DNA from: JAUIAI01 sp041396685
GTDB taxonomy: Bacteria; Pseudomonadota; Gammaproteobacteria; Burkholderiales; Burkholderiaceae_E
Length of the DNA stretch: 64,000 nt
Assembly (NCBI GenBank): GCA_041396685.1
Contig: JAWKYD010000002.1
Span: forward strand, 1 to 64,000
Reading direction: 5' to 3'
Position 1 is the stretch's first letter, and every line of letters starts with the position of its first letter. The position numbers were made by a program, and so were the translations under genes. The notes below the pieces were generated by a model that saw nothing but the letters and a program-made list of their open reading frames with translations, did not search any database and was not told where the DNA came from. This document shows positions 19,680 to 29,072 of this stretch, in pieces.

Positions 19680-21158
19680 TTACGACGCCCGCTCGCGCAG
19701 CCGAAGCGTGAGCCCCACCGGCTCCATCGTGAATGCCATGTTCTCGCGTGGCGGCGCTCCGTCCGGAGTATCGAGCGAGACGATATCGAATGACGCGAGC
19801 AAGGTCGCGATCGCCATGCGAATCTCCAGCAGCGCCAGGTAGCGGCCGGGACAGATGCGCGGGCCGGCACCGAAGGGCATCGACACCCTCTTGGGTGAGC
19901 CGAGGTCGAAGCCTGAGCTGCCGTCCAGCCAGCGCTCCGGACGGAATGCGGCGGCTTCGTCGACGTGCGCCTCGTCGACCGCATCGGCGCGCATCAGGCC
20001 GAACACCACGGTGCCCGGCGGCACCCGCACGTCGCCGACCGTGGTCTCGCGCAGCGCCTGCGCGAGGATCATGGGCGCGACCGGTTTGAGACGCATCGCC
20101 TCGTGTGCGCATGCCTCCACATAGTCGAGTTCGCGCACGGCCTCGAAAGCGAGGTCGGGCGGCGCGCCGAGCTTGGCCAGGACCTCGTCGCGCGCCCGCG
20201 CGAGCGCAGCGGGGTTCTCGACCAGCAGGTGGATCAGCCAGGCGATGGTGTTGGCAGTGGTGTCCTCGCCGGCCAGCAGCATGGTCATCACATTGCCGGC
20301 GATTTCGGCGTCGCTGATCGGTGCGCCGCCGTGGCCGCCGGCCTGTGCATCGTCCTGGGCGGCCACGATCATCGCTTCGAGCAGATTCGGCGGCGCGGCG
20401 CGCCGGGCCGGGTCGGCGGCCAGCCGGTCGCGGGCGGCGGCGATGAAACCGTCGACCGCACGGTTGACCTCGACCATCGCCGCCTCGAGTTCGCGGTCGG
20501 CCGAGGTTCGGTAGAGCCGCCACCAGGGAACGAGCGAGAACGCGCGCTTGAACAGCGCCGGCAATAACAGGTCGAGATGACGCTGAATGATCTCGTCGTC
20601 GGACTCGAGCGTGTTGACATCGGTGCCGAAGGCCAGGCCGGTGATCGCATCGACCGTGTAGCGCATCAGATCGGCCTGCAGGTCGATCGGCGTGCCCGCC
20701 TGCGCCGCCTTGCGCCAGCGCCGCTCGAGGCGACCGGCCACGGTCATTAGCGTGGGGTGGTAGGACTTGATGTGCGCAGGGTCGAAGGCGGCCATCACCA
20801 TGCGTCGCTGGCGGCGCCAGACGTCGCCACTGGCGCCGAACACCCCCTGCTTCATACCCATCTCGGCACCAATGACGCCCAGCCGCGCGGTGCGATCGAA
20901 GCCATCGGGCCGATCGCGCAGAACGCCCGCAACCAGCGCATGATCGGCCACGACCAGTGCATCGCGACCGCCCATCCGCAGGCGATAGAGCGAGCCGTAT
21001 CGACTCGCCCATTGCTCGAGCTGCTGGTGCATACGGCTCACCTGCAACTGCGGCAGGTTGCCGAGTACCGGCCAAGCGGACGGCCCCGGCAGACTCGCGA
21101 TTTCGCGCGCGGAGCGGACGGGTGCCGCGGATGCCGGTGAGGTCGCTGGCTTGGTCAT
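19680..21158 (-). CDS. Cytochrome P450 (eukaryotic-type, class II-like sequence)
   Basis: A 492-residue haem monooxygenase. The proline-rich hinge SLPGPSAWPVLGNLPQL, the I-helix oxygen-activation motif LLAGEDTTANTI, the K-helix region EACAHEAMRLKP and the haem loop FGAGPRICPGRYLA with Cys436 as thiolate ligand are all intact. The hinge and FxxGxRxCxG pattern place it with CYP4/CYP102-haem-domain-like sequences rather than with the CYP153-like P450 seven kilobases away. There is no membrane anchor and no reductase in the window. The substrate is unknown. Its start is about 140 bp beyond the end of the sensor-kinase gene on the same strand. Confidence 0.9.
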   Translation of the reverse strand: MTKPATSPASAAPVRSAREIASLPGPSAWPVLGNLPQLQVSRMHQQLEQWASRYGSLYRLRMGGRDALVVADHALVAGVLRDRPDGFDRTARLGVIGAEMGMKQGVFGASGDVWRRQRRMVMAAFDPAHIKSYHPTLMTVAGRLERRWRKAAQAGTPIDLQADLMRYTVDAITGLAFGTDVNTLESDDEIIQRHLDLLLPALFKRAFSLVPWWRLYRTSADRELEAAMVEVNRAVDGFIAAARDRLAADPARRAAPPNLLEAMIVAAQDDAQAGGHGGAPISDAEIAGNVMTMLLAGEDTTANTIAWLIHLLVENPAALARARDEVLAKLGAPPDLAFEAVRELDYVEACAHEAMRLKPVAPMILAQALRETTVGDVRVPPGTVVFGLMRADAVDEAHVDEAAAFRPERWLDGSSGFDLGSPKRVSMPFGAGPRICPGRYLALLEIRMAIATLLASFDIVSLDTPDGAPPRENMAFTMEPVGLTLRLRERAS

Positions 21159-21301
21159 GTCTGCAGTCTCAGAGTTGCGCCCGTGACGGCCGAGCGCTCA
21201 CGAACGACGGGCAGCCTCCAATCGTAGCGAATATGATCCGGCACCGCACCTGGTTCGCCTTGCGATCAGGGGATCGCGATTTCCAAGCGCGGCGCCGATG
21301 C

Positions 21302-22777
21302 TCAGCGGTGGTCGCGCGCCAAGGCGCCGACCGCTTGCGGACTGTCTTCCCGCCATCGCGCGGCACCGGCGGAGCGCAGCGGGAACGCGACCGTGACATC
21401 GAGGCCGGGAGCGGCGTCGGCCATCGTCGGCCCGGTGCCGCCGAGGCGCTCGAGCGCCCGGCACACGATCGCCAGACCGAGGCCGGAGCCGACGACACCG
21501 GCGTCACCGACCGGTCCGTGCAGGCGGGTGAAGCGCTCCAGCATACGGTCGCTGTCGGCAGCCGGAATTCCGGGCCCGTGATCCACGACCTGCAAACGCA
21601 CGGCGCCATCGGACACCGGCCCGAGCGTGATCTCGACGGACGAATCCGCCGGTGCGTACTTGATCGCGTTGTCGACCAGATTGTCGAACACCGCCGCCAC
21701 CGCGTCGGCATCCTGCCGGCAGACCAAGCTGTCCGGCATGTGCGCCACCAGATCGACCGATCGTCTGGTGGCCAGGGGCGCAACCTGGACCACGCGCTGG
21801 CGCAGGAATTCGGCCAGATCGAATTCGCGGATCACGACCGAGGCATCGAATTCGCGATCGAGCATCGCCATGCGCAGCAGTTGCTGGACCAGCCGGTCGG
21901 CCCTGGCCAGCCCCTGGTCGAGGTCGGACATGACCTGCTCGCCGCGCTGCGGATCGGGTGCCGAGCGCAACAGTGCAAGATTGATCCGCACGATGGCAAG
22001 CGGCGTCTTCAGTTCGTGGGCGACGTCGGCGACCAGTTCGCGCTCACGCCTCAGGCGCAGGCGAAGACGCCCCATCAACGCATTGACCGCCGCCACCACC
22101 GGTTCGAGATCGCGGGCGACGATTCCGGACAGCGGCTCGAGTGAGCCACTGTTGACGCGCGACTGGATCTGGTCGGCGGCCGAACGAAGGGGACGCAAGC
22201 CGATTCTGACCATCAGCCAGGCCGGCAGCACCAGCAACGGAAGGCTGGCCAGCACGGGCAGGAAGAACGCCGGCGCTTGTGGCCACAAGATGCTCGCGCG
22301 GTCCTGGGCGGCGACCCAGAGCCGCACGCCGATCCGTGCCTGTCGGTCGGTGGCCTGGTAGAACCACCAACCGGCGGGCAGTGCGCCGTCCGCGTGCAAT
22401 CCGTTGCCGACCCCGCCCCATTCCGGAGCCCTCGCCAGCCCGGGCGGCGGCCCGCTCACCGTGCGCTCGCCGACCCGCAGTTCGATCGCGAAGCGCTGCT
22501 CGCCTTCGCCGTCGCCGGCCGCCGGTGTCCGTTCGATGCCTTGAACCTCCTCGACGACGGCGGCCAAGGCCGCCGGCCGGTCGGACATCGCGCGCGCCAC
22601 GGCCATGACCTGGCGGGCATAGCCGTCGAGCTCGGCCGCCAACCCGGCTCGGCCCGCGCGCAGCCCGCTCTCGACCGACCACAGCAACAGACCGATCCAG
22701 ATCGCCGTCGCCGACCCGACGAATACCAGCACCAGGCGTACGGCCAGCGACGTGCGTGCCCAGCGCCTGGCGATCAT
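21302..22777 (-). CDS. Sensor histidine kinase (QseC/PmrB-like)
   Basis: A 491-residue inner-membrane sensor. A first membrane segment lies at about residues 13-33, a periplasmic domain of about 130 residues follows, then a second segment near 170-190 (FFLPVLASLPLLVLPAWLMV). The HAMP-like linker leads to the dimerisation domain with the phosphorylated His254 in VAHELKTPLAIV. The ATPase domain shows DNAIKYAP (N box), DHGPGIP (G1) and GLGLAIV (G2). The periplasmic domain resembles the 2CSK_N type of QseC. The start overlaps the regulator stop as ATGA, so the pair is translationally coupled. Confidence 0.92.
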   Translation of the reverse strand: MIARRWARTSLAVRLVLVFVGSATAIWIGLLLWSVESGLRAGRAGLAAELDGYARQVMAVARAMSDRPAALAAVVEEVQGIERTPAAGDGEGEQRFAIELRVGERTVSGPPPGLARAPEWGGVGNGLHADGALPAGWWFYQATDRQARIGVRLWVAAQDRASILWPQAPAFFLPVLASLPLLVLPAWLMVRIGLRPLRSAADQIQSRVNSGSLEPLSGIVARDLEPVVAAVNALMGRLRLRLRRERELVADVAHELKTPLAIVRINLALLRSAPDPQRGEQVMSDLDQGLARADRLVQQLLRMAMLDREFDASVVIREFDLAEFLRQRVVQVAPLATRRSVDLVAHMPDSLVCRQDADAVAAVFDNLVDNAIKYAPADSSVEITLGPVSDGAVRLQVVDHGPGIPAADSDRMLERFTRLHGPVGDAGVVGSGLGLAIVCRALERLGGTGPTMADAAPGLDVTVAFPLRSAGAARWREDSPQAVGALARDHR

Positions 22778-23445
22778 CGCCGCCGCACCGGCGGATCGTC
22801 GATGACGTAACCGACGCCACGCACCGTACGCACGACCCCGGCGCCAATCTTGCGGCGCAGGTTCGACATGTGGACGTCCAGCGCCTGACCATCGCTGTCC
22901 GGCATGGCGCCGGCCTCGAGCTGACGCCGGGTACGCACCCGGTTGCGATTGCGCAGCAGCTCGCGCAATAGGCCGAATTCCGTCGGCGAGAGCGACACCT
23001 GCTGGCCGTCGACGAAGGTCAACATGCGCGCCTCGTCGAGTCGCACGCCGCCCACCTGCAACACGTCGGCCGATCCGCCCTCGTGCTGACCGCGTCGCAC
23101 GACCGCGCGCAGGCGCGCGCCGAGTTCCTCGACGTCGAAGGGCTTGACCAGGTAGTCGTCGGCGCCGGCATCGAGACCGTCCAGCCGCTCGTCGAGCTGG
23201 CCGCGGGCGGTGATCACCACCACCGCGATACCGTCGCCGCCCGCCCGCAGGCGTCGCAGCAAGGTGAGCCCGTCGCCGTCGGGAAGGCCGAGATCCAGCA
23301 CCACCGCGTCGAAGGTCTCGCCGGCCAGGTTGAGTTCGGCATCGCGCGCCATGCGCACCCAGACCACCCGGTGGCCGGCATCGCCCAACCAGGCGGCAAG
23401 CGCGCGGCCGAGCAGAAGGTCGTCTTCGACGAGGCAGATTCTCAT
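22774..23445 (-). CDS. OmpR-family response regulator (QseB/PmrA-like)
   Basis: A 223-residue regulator with an N-terminal receiver domain starting MRICLVEDDLLLGRALAAWL. The phospho-acceptor is Asp51 (VVLDLGLPDGDG), the conserved Lys is in DDYLVKPFD, and a winged-helix DNA-binding domain ends DVHMSNLRRKIGAGVVRTVR, GVGYVI. The sequence and the overlap with a QseC-like kinase point to the QseB/PmrA/TctD branch. A matching binding-site candidate lies 80 bp upstream, between this gene and the divergent barrel-protein gene, so auto-regulation and control of the divergent gene are both likely. Confidence 0.93.
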   Translation of the reverse strand: MRICLVEDDLLLGRALAAWLGDAGHRVVWVRMARDAELNLAGETFDAVVLDLGLPDGDGLTLLRRLRAGGDGIAVVVITARGQLDERLDGLDAGADDYLVKPFDVEELGARLRAVVRRGQHEGGSADVLQVGGVRLDEARMLTFVDGQQVSLSPTEFGLLRELLRNRNRVRTRRQLEAGAMPDSDGQALDVHMSNLRRKIGAGVVRTVRGVGYVIDDPPVRRR

Positions 23446-23524
23446 GACGACGATCGTGCCATCGCCGGCTAAAGAACGGCTCAAGGCGTTGCGCGGCGAA
23501 CCCGTCGGGGCGTCTTCGGCAAGT

Positions 23525-23541
23525 CTTAAGGATGCCTTGAT
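23525..23541. promoter_or_regulatory. PmrA/QseB-type box between the regulator and the barrel gene
   Basis: CTTAAG, five bases (GATGC), then CTTGAT. Known PmrA and QseB boxes are two CTTAA-type half-sites in direct repeat with the same 5-6 base gap; the first half-site here is perfect and the second matches at four of six positions. It lies about 64 bp before the barrel-protein ATG and 80 bp before the regulator ATG. The assignment to this two-component system is inference from position. Confidence 0.5.
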
Positions 23542-23604
23542 CAAACGCTCAACCTGGACCGCGACCATGGCGGCGTCACCAATCACACCAAAGGACGCAT
23601 CACC

Positions 23605-24195
23605 ATGAAACTCCCGATTCGCGCTCTCACCACCGCCCTCTGCGCCGCCTGGCTCGGCCACTGCCCGGCGCACGCCGAACAAGGTGTTCGTATCGGCCCC
23701 TTCGTCGACCTGACGGCGGGCGCCACCACGGCGGCGTTCGGCGATATCGGCCAGGCATCGGGCGCCAGCTCCGATCAGTCGGCCTCCGGTTTCAAGCTCG
23801 GTGCCGGCTACTGGTTCAGCGAGCACTGGGGCGTCCATGTCCACGGCATCCGCTCGGGCACCATCGAGCGCAAGTACGCCGCCGGCACCTACCGCGCAGA
23901 CATCGAGTCCTACGGTGTGAGCCTGCTCGGACGTCTGCCGATCAACGAGCGCTGGGCGGTGATCGGCAAGGTCACGCTCGATCACGTGGACGCCAGCGAA
24001 CGAAAACCGGCGGCCGGCGTCGCCGGCTTCGAAAAACTGAGCGGCCGTTCGACCAACCTGGTCCTGCCGGGCGTGGAGATCGACTACCGGCTGTCCGACT
24101 CGCTGGATCTGATCTTCGAGGCCGAGGGCCGCGGCAATGCCGGCAAGGAATTGGCCGTGGGCTACCTGGGGCTGGGCCTGCGCTTTTCGTTCTGA
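23605..24195 (+). CDS. Outer-membrane beta-barrel protein
   Basis: A 196-residue exported protein. Residues 1-24 form a signal peptide ending AHAEQ. The mature part has alternating amphipathic strands separated by short turns (for example GFKLGAGYWFSEHWGVHVHG and GVSLLGRLPINERWAVIG), and it ends LGLGLRFSF, with the terminal aromatic residue used by the BAM machinery. Its size fits an eight-stranded barrel of the OmpA/OmpW-like class. AAAGGA precedes the ATG. It is divergent from the two-component system and may be its target. The function beyond membrane barrel is unknown. Confidence 0.8.
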   Translation: MKLPIRALTTALCAAWLGHCPAHAEQGVRIGPFVDLTAGATTAAFGDIGQASGASSDQSASGFKLGAGYWFSEHWGVHVHGIRSGTIERKYAAGTYRADIESYGVSLLGRLPINERWAVIGKVTLDHVDASERKPAAGVAGFEKLSGRSTNLVLPGVEIDYRLSDSLDLIFEAEGRGNAGKELAVGYLGLGLRFSF

Positions 24196-24318
24196 CGGGC
24201 CGCCTGGCTTACGCGAGGAAGATGTCGCGGCAGGGACGTAGAATGGTCGGCTGGACTTCAACTCTGCCCCGGCGGCTGCTGCTGCCGGGGTCCTGCCGCA
24301 CATGAGAGACAGCACGCC

Positions 24319-26418
24319 ATGACTTCAGCCGCCCTCTACGAGACCCGCGACGGCATCGCCGTCATCACCCTGAACAAGCCGCCGGTCAACGGGCTGGGCG
24401 CGCAACTGCGCACCGATCTGGCCGCGGGCCTCGAGGCGGCCTGGGCGGACCCGGCGGTCAAGGGCATCGTGTTGCGCGGCTCCGAGCGCGCCTTCTCCGG
24501 CGGCGCCGATGTCACCGAGTTCGGCACGCCGCGCTCGATGCAACAACCCAATCTGCTGGTCCTCATCCGCCTGATCGAAGACTCCGCCAAGCCGGTGGTG
24601 GCGGCCATCACCGGCGTTTGCCTGGGCGGCGGTCTCGAACTGGCGCTCAGCTGCCACTACCGGGTCGCCAGCGGCGCTGCCACGCTCGGCCTGCCCGAGG
24701 TCAAGCTCGGCCTGCTGCCCGGTGCCGGCGGCACCCAGCGCCTGCCCAGATTGCTGGGCCTCGAGCGGGCGCTGAACATGATCGTTTCCGGCAAGCCGGC
24801 CAAGGCTGCCGAACTGGCCGACACCCCGGTGCTCGACGCCGTCGTCGAGGGCGATCCGCTCGATGAAGCGATGGCGCTGGCACGCGCGAAGGCGGCCGAG
24901 GGCGGCCCCTATCCGCGCGTGCGCGACATCACGATTCGCGCGCCCGAGGCCGACGGCTATCTGGCCTTCGCACGGCGTGCGGTGGCCGCGGCGGCCGGGC
25001 CCTATCCGGCGCCGCTGGCCTGCGTCGAGGCGGTTGCCGGCGCGGTCGACAAGTCCTTCGATGCCGGCCTGCAGGCCGAGCGTGAAGGCTTTCTGGCGCT
25101 GATGAATTCACCCGTGTCGCGCGCGATGCGCCACGTGTTCGCGGCCGAACGCGCCTGCGCGAAGATTCCCGATGTGCCGGCCGACACGCCCGAGCGCAAG
25201 ATCGGGCGGGTGGCCGTGATCGGTGCCGGCACGATGGGTGGCGGCATCTCGATGAACTTCCTGAATGCCGGCATCCCGGTCGTGATCCTCGAAACCAAGC
25301 AGGAGGCGCTCGATCGCGGCCTGGCCACCATCCGGCGCAACTACGAGACCACCCTCAAACGCGGCAAGCTCACCCAGGACCAGCTCGACGAGCGCATGGG
25401 CCTGCTGCGGCCGACGCTCGACTACGCCGACATCGCCGACTGCGATCTCGTCATCGAGGCCGTCTTCGAGGACATGGGCGTCAAGCAGCAGGTCTTCGAG
25501 AAGCTCGACGCGACCATGAAGCCCGGTGCCATTCTGGCCAGCAACACCTCGACCCTCGATGTCGACCGCATCGCCGCGTTCACCAAGCGCCCCGAGGACG
25601 TCATCGGGCTGCACTTCTTCAGCCCGGCCAACGTGATGCGCCTGCTCGAGGTGGTGCGTGGCGCCAAGACCGCCAAGGACGTGCTCGCGACCTCGATGTC
25701 GCTGGCGCGCCGGATCGGCAAGATCGCGGTGGTCTCCGGCGTCTGCGACGGCTTCATCGGCAACCGCATGCTGCATCGCTATCGTGCGGCGCTCGACGAG
25801 GCCTTGCACGCCGGCGCCAGTCCGCAACAGATCGACAAGGCGCTCGAGAGCTGGGGCATGAAGATGGGCCCCTATCGAATGGGCGATCTCGCGGGTCTCG
25901 ACATCGGTTGGGCGGTGCGCAAGCGCCGCCAGGCCGAGAACCCCGGGCTCGACCTGGCGTGCGCGGCCGACCGGCTCTGCGAGGCCGGCCGTTTCGGTCA
26001 GAAGACCGGCGCCGGCTGGTACCGCTACGAGACCGGCAAGCGCAACGCGATTCCCGACCCGGCGGCCGACGAGCTGATCGCCGCCTTCCGCCGTGACAAG
26101 GGCATCGAGCCGCGCCAGTTCACAGCCGACGAACTCGTCGAGCGAGCCATCTTCGCACTCGTCAACGAGGGCGCCCGCATTCTCGAGGAAGGCATCGCCC
26201 TGCGCGCCTCGGACATCGACATCGTCTACCTGAACGGCTACGGCTTTCCCGGCCACCGCGGCGGCCCGATGAAGTTTGCCGACGAGATCGGCCTGCCCAA
26301 TGTCGTTCGCAGCCTGCGGCGCTTCGCCGGCCAGAGCACGAATCCGGCGGTCAAGGCCGTGTTCGAACCCGCCCCGCTGCTGGTGCGCCTGGCCGAGGAA
26401 GGCAAGTCCTTCAACTGA
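24319..26418 (+). CDS. FadB/FadJ-like enoyl-CoA hydratase / 3-hydroxyacyl-CoA dehydrogenase fusion
   Basis: Beta-oxidation enzyme that hydrates enoyl-CoA and oxidises the resulting 3-hydroxyacyl-CoA. The 699-residue protein has an N-terminal crotonase domain (about 1-190; oxyanion-hole segments FSGGADVTEF and LPEVKLGLLPGAGGTQRLPR), an NAD-binding domain (about 293-475; VAVIGAGTMGGGISMNFL) and C-terminal dehydrogenase domains (about 475-695). The HFFSPANVMRLLEVVRG active-site stretch is intact. A GC-rich hairpin (24267-24290) lies in the 120 bp leader. The next gene, a CYP153-like P450, starts 39 bp later, so the two may be co-transcribed. A FadA thiolase partner is not in the window. Confidence 0.93.
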   Translation: MTSAALYETRDGIAVITLNKPPVNGLGAQLRTDLAAGLEAAWADPAVKGIVLRGSERAFSGGADVTEFGTPRSMQQPNLLVLIRLIEDSAKPVVAAITGVCLGGGLELALSCHYRVASGAATLGLPEVKLGLLPGAGGTQRLPRLLGLERALNMIVSGKPAKAAELADTPVLDAVVEGDPLDEAMALARAKAAEGGPYPRVRDITIRAPEADGYLAFARRAVAAAAGPYPAPLACVEAVAGAVDKSFDAGLQAEREGFLALMNSPVSRAMRHVFAAERACAKIPDVPADTPERKIGRVAVIGAGTMGGGISMNFLNAGIPVVILETKQEALDRGLATIRRNYETTLKRGKLTQDQLDERMGLLRPTLDYADIADCDLVIEAVFEDMGVKQQVFEKLDATMKPGAILASNTSTLDVDRIAAFTKRPEDVIGLHFFSPANVMRLLEVVRGAKTAKDVLATSMSLARRIGKIAVVSGVCDGFIGNRMLHRYRAALDEALHAGASPQQIDKALESWGMKMGPYRMGDLAGLDIGWAVRKRRQAENPGLDLACAADRLCEAGRFGQKTGAGWYRYETGKRNAIPDPAADELIAAFRRDKGIEPRQFTADELVERAIFALVNEGARILEEGIALRASDIDIVYLNGYGFPGHRGGPMKFADEIGLPNVVRSLRRFAGQSTNPAVKAVFEPAPLLVRLAEEGKSFN

Positions 26419-26457
26419 GCAAGGGCACGTTGTCGACCAATTGACGGAAACCCGCCC

Positions 26458-27738
26458 ATGAGCACACCCGAGCTGCCGCTGGACATGTCCCCGAGCACCG
26501 CGGCGAACCGCGAACGTGCCTGGACCATCCCAATCGAGTCCATCGATCCGAGCGACGGTTATCTGTTCCAGGACGACAGCATCGGCGCCTACCTGGCCCG
26601 GCTGCGTCGCGACGCGCCGGTGCACTATTGCGCGGCCAGCCGCTTCGGGCCGTACTGGTCGATCACCCGCTATCGGGACATCGTCAAGGTCGAGATGAAC
26701 CACCAGGCGTTCTCGTCGGCCGGAGAGCTCGGCGGCATCGCGGTGAGCGCACCGCTCGATGCACTGAACAAGGATGCCTCCAGCTTCATCGCGATGGATC
26801 CACCGCGCCACGACGAGCAGCGTGAGGCGGTGGCGGGCATCGCGGGGGCCGAGAACGTGGCGCGCCTCGAATCCGTGATCCGCGGCCATGTCGGCGAGAT
26901 TCTCGACGGCCTGCCGGTCGGTGAGACCTTCGACTGGGTGCCGGCGGTCTCGATCGAACTCACCACGCGAATGTTGGCCACCATCTTCGACTATCCGTTC
27001 GAGAAGCGGCGTGAACTCACCTGGTGGTCGGACATCGCCACCGGCCATCCGAAGGACGACGGGCCGGTCACGTCGCACGAGATGCGCGCCAAGGAGCTCA
27101 AGCGTTGCCTGGATGTCTTCACCGGCATCTGGAACGAGCGCGTGAACGCGGCGCCGCGGCCCGACATCGTCTCGATGCTCGCCCACTCGCCCGCCACCCG
27201 CAACATGACGCCGATGGAATATCTCGGCAACCTGCTATTGCTGATCGTCGGCGGCAACGACACCACGCGCAACTCGATCTCGGGTGGGGTGCTGGCGCTG
27301 AATCAGTTTCCCGAGCAATACGACAAGCTGCGCGCCAACCACGGGCTGGTCGAGACCCTGGTGCCGGAGATCATCCGTTGGCAGACGCCGCTGGCGCATA
27401 TGGCGCGCACGGCCACCGCCGATGTCGAGCTGGGCGACCAGACGATCCGCAAGGGCGACCGGGTCGTGATGTGGTACCTGTCCGCCAATCGCGACGACAC
27501 CATGATCGACGATCCCGACCGCTTCATCATCGACCGCAAGAACGCCCGCCGTCATCTCTCGTTCGGCTTCGGTATCCACCACTGCATGGGCAGCCGGCTC
27601 GCCGAGATGCAGCTGAAGGTGCTGTGGCAGGAGATTCTGCGGCGCTTCTCGCGCATCGAACTCACCGGTCAGCCGCGCCGCACCTTGTCCAATTTCGTGC
27701 ACGGCTTCACGTCGCTGCCGGTACGTATCGTTCGCTGA
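26458..27738 (+). CDS. Cytochrome P450, CYP153-like
   Basis: A soluble 426-residue P450. The I-helix motif LLIVGGNDTTRNSISGGVLA (about residues 260-280), the K-helix ExxR in LVPEIIRWQTPL and the haem loop SFGFGIHHCMGSRLAEMQL with Cys376 are present. The I-helix and haem-loop wording match the CYP153 family, whose members hydroxylate the terminal carbon of alkanes and fatty acids; I am confident of P450 and fairly confident of a CYP153-type relationship. CYP153 enzymes need a ferredoxin and ferredoxin reductase, and neither is encoded nearby. The neighbour upstream is a beta-oxidation fusion, which suits an alkane or fatty-acid role. Confidence 0.88.
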   Translation: MSTPELPLDMSPSTAANRERAWTIPIESIDPSDGYLFQDDSIGAYLARLRRDAPVHYCAASRFGPYWSITRYRDIVKVEMNHQAFSSAGELGGIAVSAPLDALNKDASSFIAMDPPRHDEQREAVAGIAGAENVARLESVIRGHVGEILDGLPVGETFDWVPAVSIELTTRMLATIFDYPFEKRRELTWWSDIATGHPKDDGPVTSHEMRAKELKRCLDVFTGIWNERVNAAPRPDIVSMLAHSPATRNMTPMEYLGNLLLLIVGGNDTTRNSISGGVLALNQFPEQYDKLRANHGLVETLVPEIIRWQTPLAHMARTATADVELGDQTIRKGDRVVMWYLSANRDDTMIDDPDRFIIDRKNARRHLSFGFGIHHCMGSRLAEMQLKVLWQEILRRFSRIELTGQPRRTLSNFVHGFTSLPVRIVR

Positions 27739-27767
27739 TCCGCCCTGCCCTGTTTCCGGAGTCATCC

Positions 27768-29017
27768 TTGTTCTCATCCGAGCTCCTGGCCGCCGTGCGC
27801 GACCGCTTCTGCCACGTCGACAGCTGCCCGTTCACCGGTCCGCGCATCTTCTTCGAGAACGCCGGCGGCGCGCTGACGTTGAAGTCGGTGGTCGAGGCGA
27901 GCACCACCTATGCGGCGATCCCGGACAATCAGGGGCGCGACAATCCGGCCTCGCGACGGCTGGTCGAGGTGATCGACGAGTGTCGCGAGCTGACCAAGGC
28001 GTTTCTGGGGGTCGGCGGCGGACAGGTGTTCGTCGGCGAGAGTGGCACCGAAGTCTTGTTCCGGCTGGTTCGCAGCGCCGCACTGGCCGCGCCCGCCGGC
28101 GGCCGCATCCTGGGCAGCAGTCTCGAGCATCCGGCCACCGCCAGTGCGCGCCACCAGTGGGCCGCGCACACACGGCGCGAAAATGTCACGGTCCGGCACG
28201 ACGATGCACTCGGCACGGTGAACCAGCAGGCCTACGAGGATGCGGTCACACCCGATACACGGGTCGCCACGATCATTCATACCAGCCCCGTCACCGGCAT
28301 CGGCGTCGACGTCGCGGCGATCGTCGCAACCATCCGCCGGGTGGCGCCCGACTGCCTGATCATCGTCGATGGCATCCAGCACGCGGCGCATGGCGCCATC
28401 GGCTTGGGCGACACCGATGTCGACGGTTATGCGCTCTCGCCCTACAAGGTGTTCTCCCGTCATGGCTACGGCATCGGCTGGGTGTCCGAGCGCATGACCG
28501 AGTTGCCGCACGAGCGTCTCGAAGGCTCGGCCGCGCGCCAGTGGGAGCTCGGCACGCGCGACACCGGTGCCTACGCCACCTTCAGCGAGGTGGTGCGCTA
28601 TCTGCAATGGCTGGGCGCGCAAGCGGCGCCGTCGGCGGCCGGACTGACGGACCATCTGCAGGCGGCCGGTCGCGCGATCCACGCCCACGAGCAAGCGCTG
28701 GTGGCACGCATGATCGTCGGCGATGCCGGCCAGCCGACCTGCGCGCGATGCCGGCGGTCGGCATCATCGGCGGGCTCGACAATCCGGGCCGCGAGGGCCT
28801 GGTCTCGCTGACCGTGCAAGGCATGGCCGCGCTCGACGTGGTTGCCGGGCTCAACGAGCGAGGCATCCGCACGCATACCCGCAAACCCGACCACTTCTCG
28901 GGCAACATCCTGCGGCCGCTCGGCCTCGACGGCTGCGTGCGCGTCTCGCTATGCCATTACAACTCGCCCGCCGAGGTCGACCAGTTCCTGGCGGCGATGC
29001 GCGAGATCACCGGCTGA
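27768..29017 (+). pseudogene. Class V aminotransferase (cysteine-desulfurase-like), split by a frameshift
   Basis: The protein starts at TTG (LFSSELLAAVRDRF) with GGAG six bases upstream, 29 bp after the P450 stop. The frame shows a class V PLP fold: FFENAGGALTLKSVV, the VGESGTEVLFRLVR turn, the DGIQHAAHG PLP-aspartate region, and the PLP lysine in ALSPYKVFSRHGYG. After about residue 325 the frame fails; coding resumes in another frame at DLRAMPAVGIIGGLDNPG and runs to an ordinary stop. One missing base around 28735-28741 (in CCGAC, perhaps once CCGGAC) explains it. It is either a sequencing error or a recent inactivation. Intact length would be about 416 residues. The substrate is unknown; there is no obvious sulfur-carrier partner. 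Confidence 0.8.
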
Positions 29018-29072
29018 GCGCCGCGGTGCCCAGCCCCGACGACCCCAGAGGCTAGCCAGGCGGGGCTAGGCA

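Noticed and set aside
25108..27186. A 692-codon open frame on the minus strand opposite the beta-oxidation and P450 genes
   Set aside because: In this GC-rich DNA the antisense frame of real genes stays open. Its translation is Gly/Asp/His/Arg-rich without any family motif and it lies fully under two well-supported genes.
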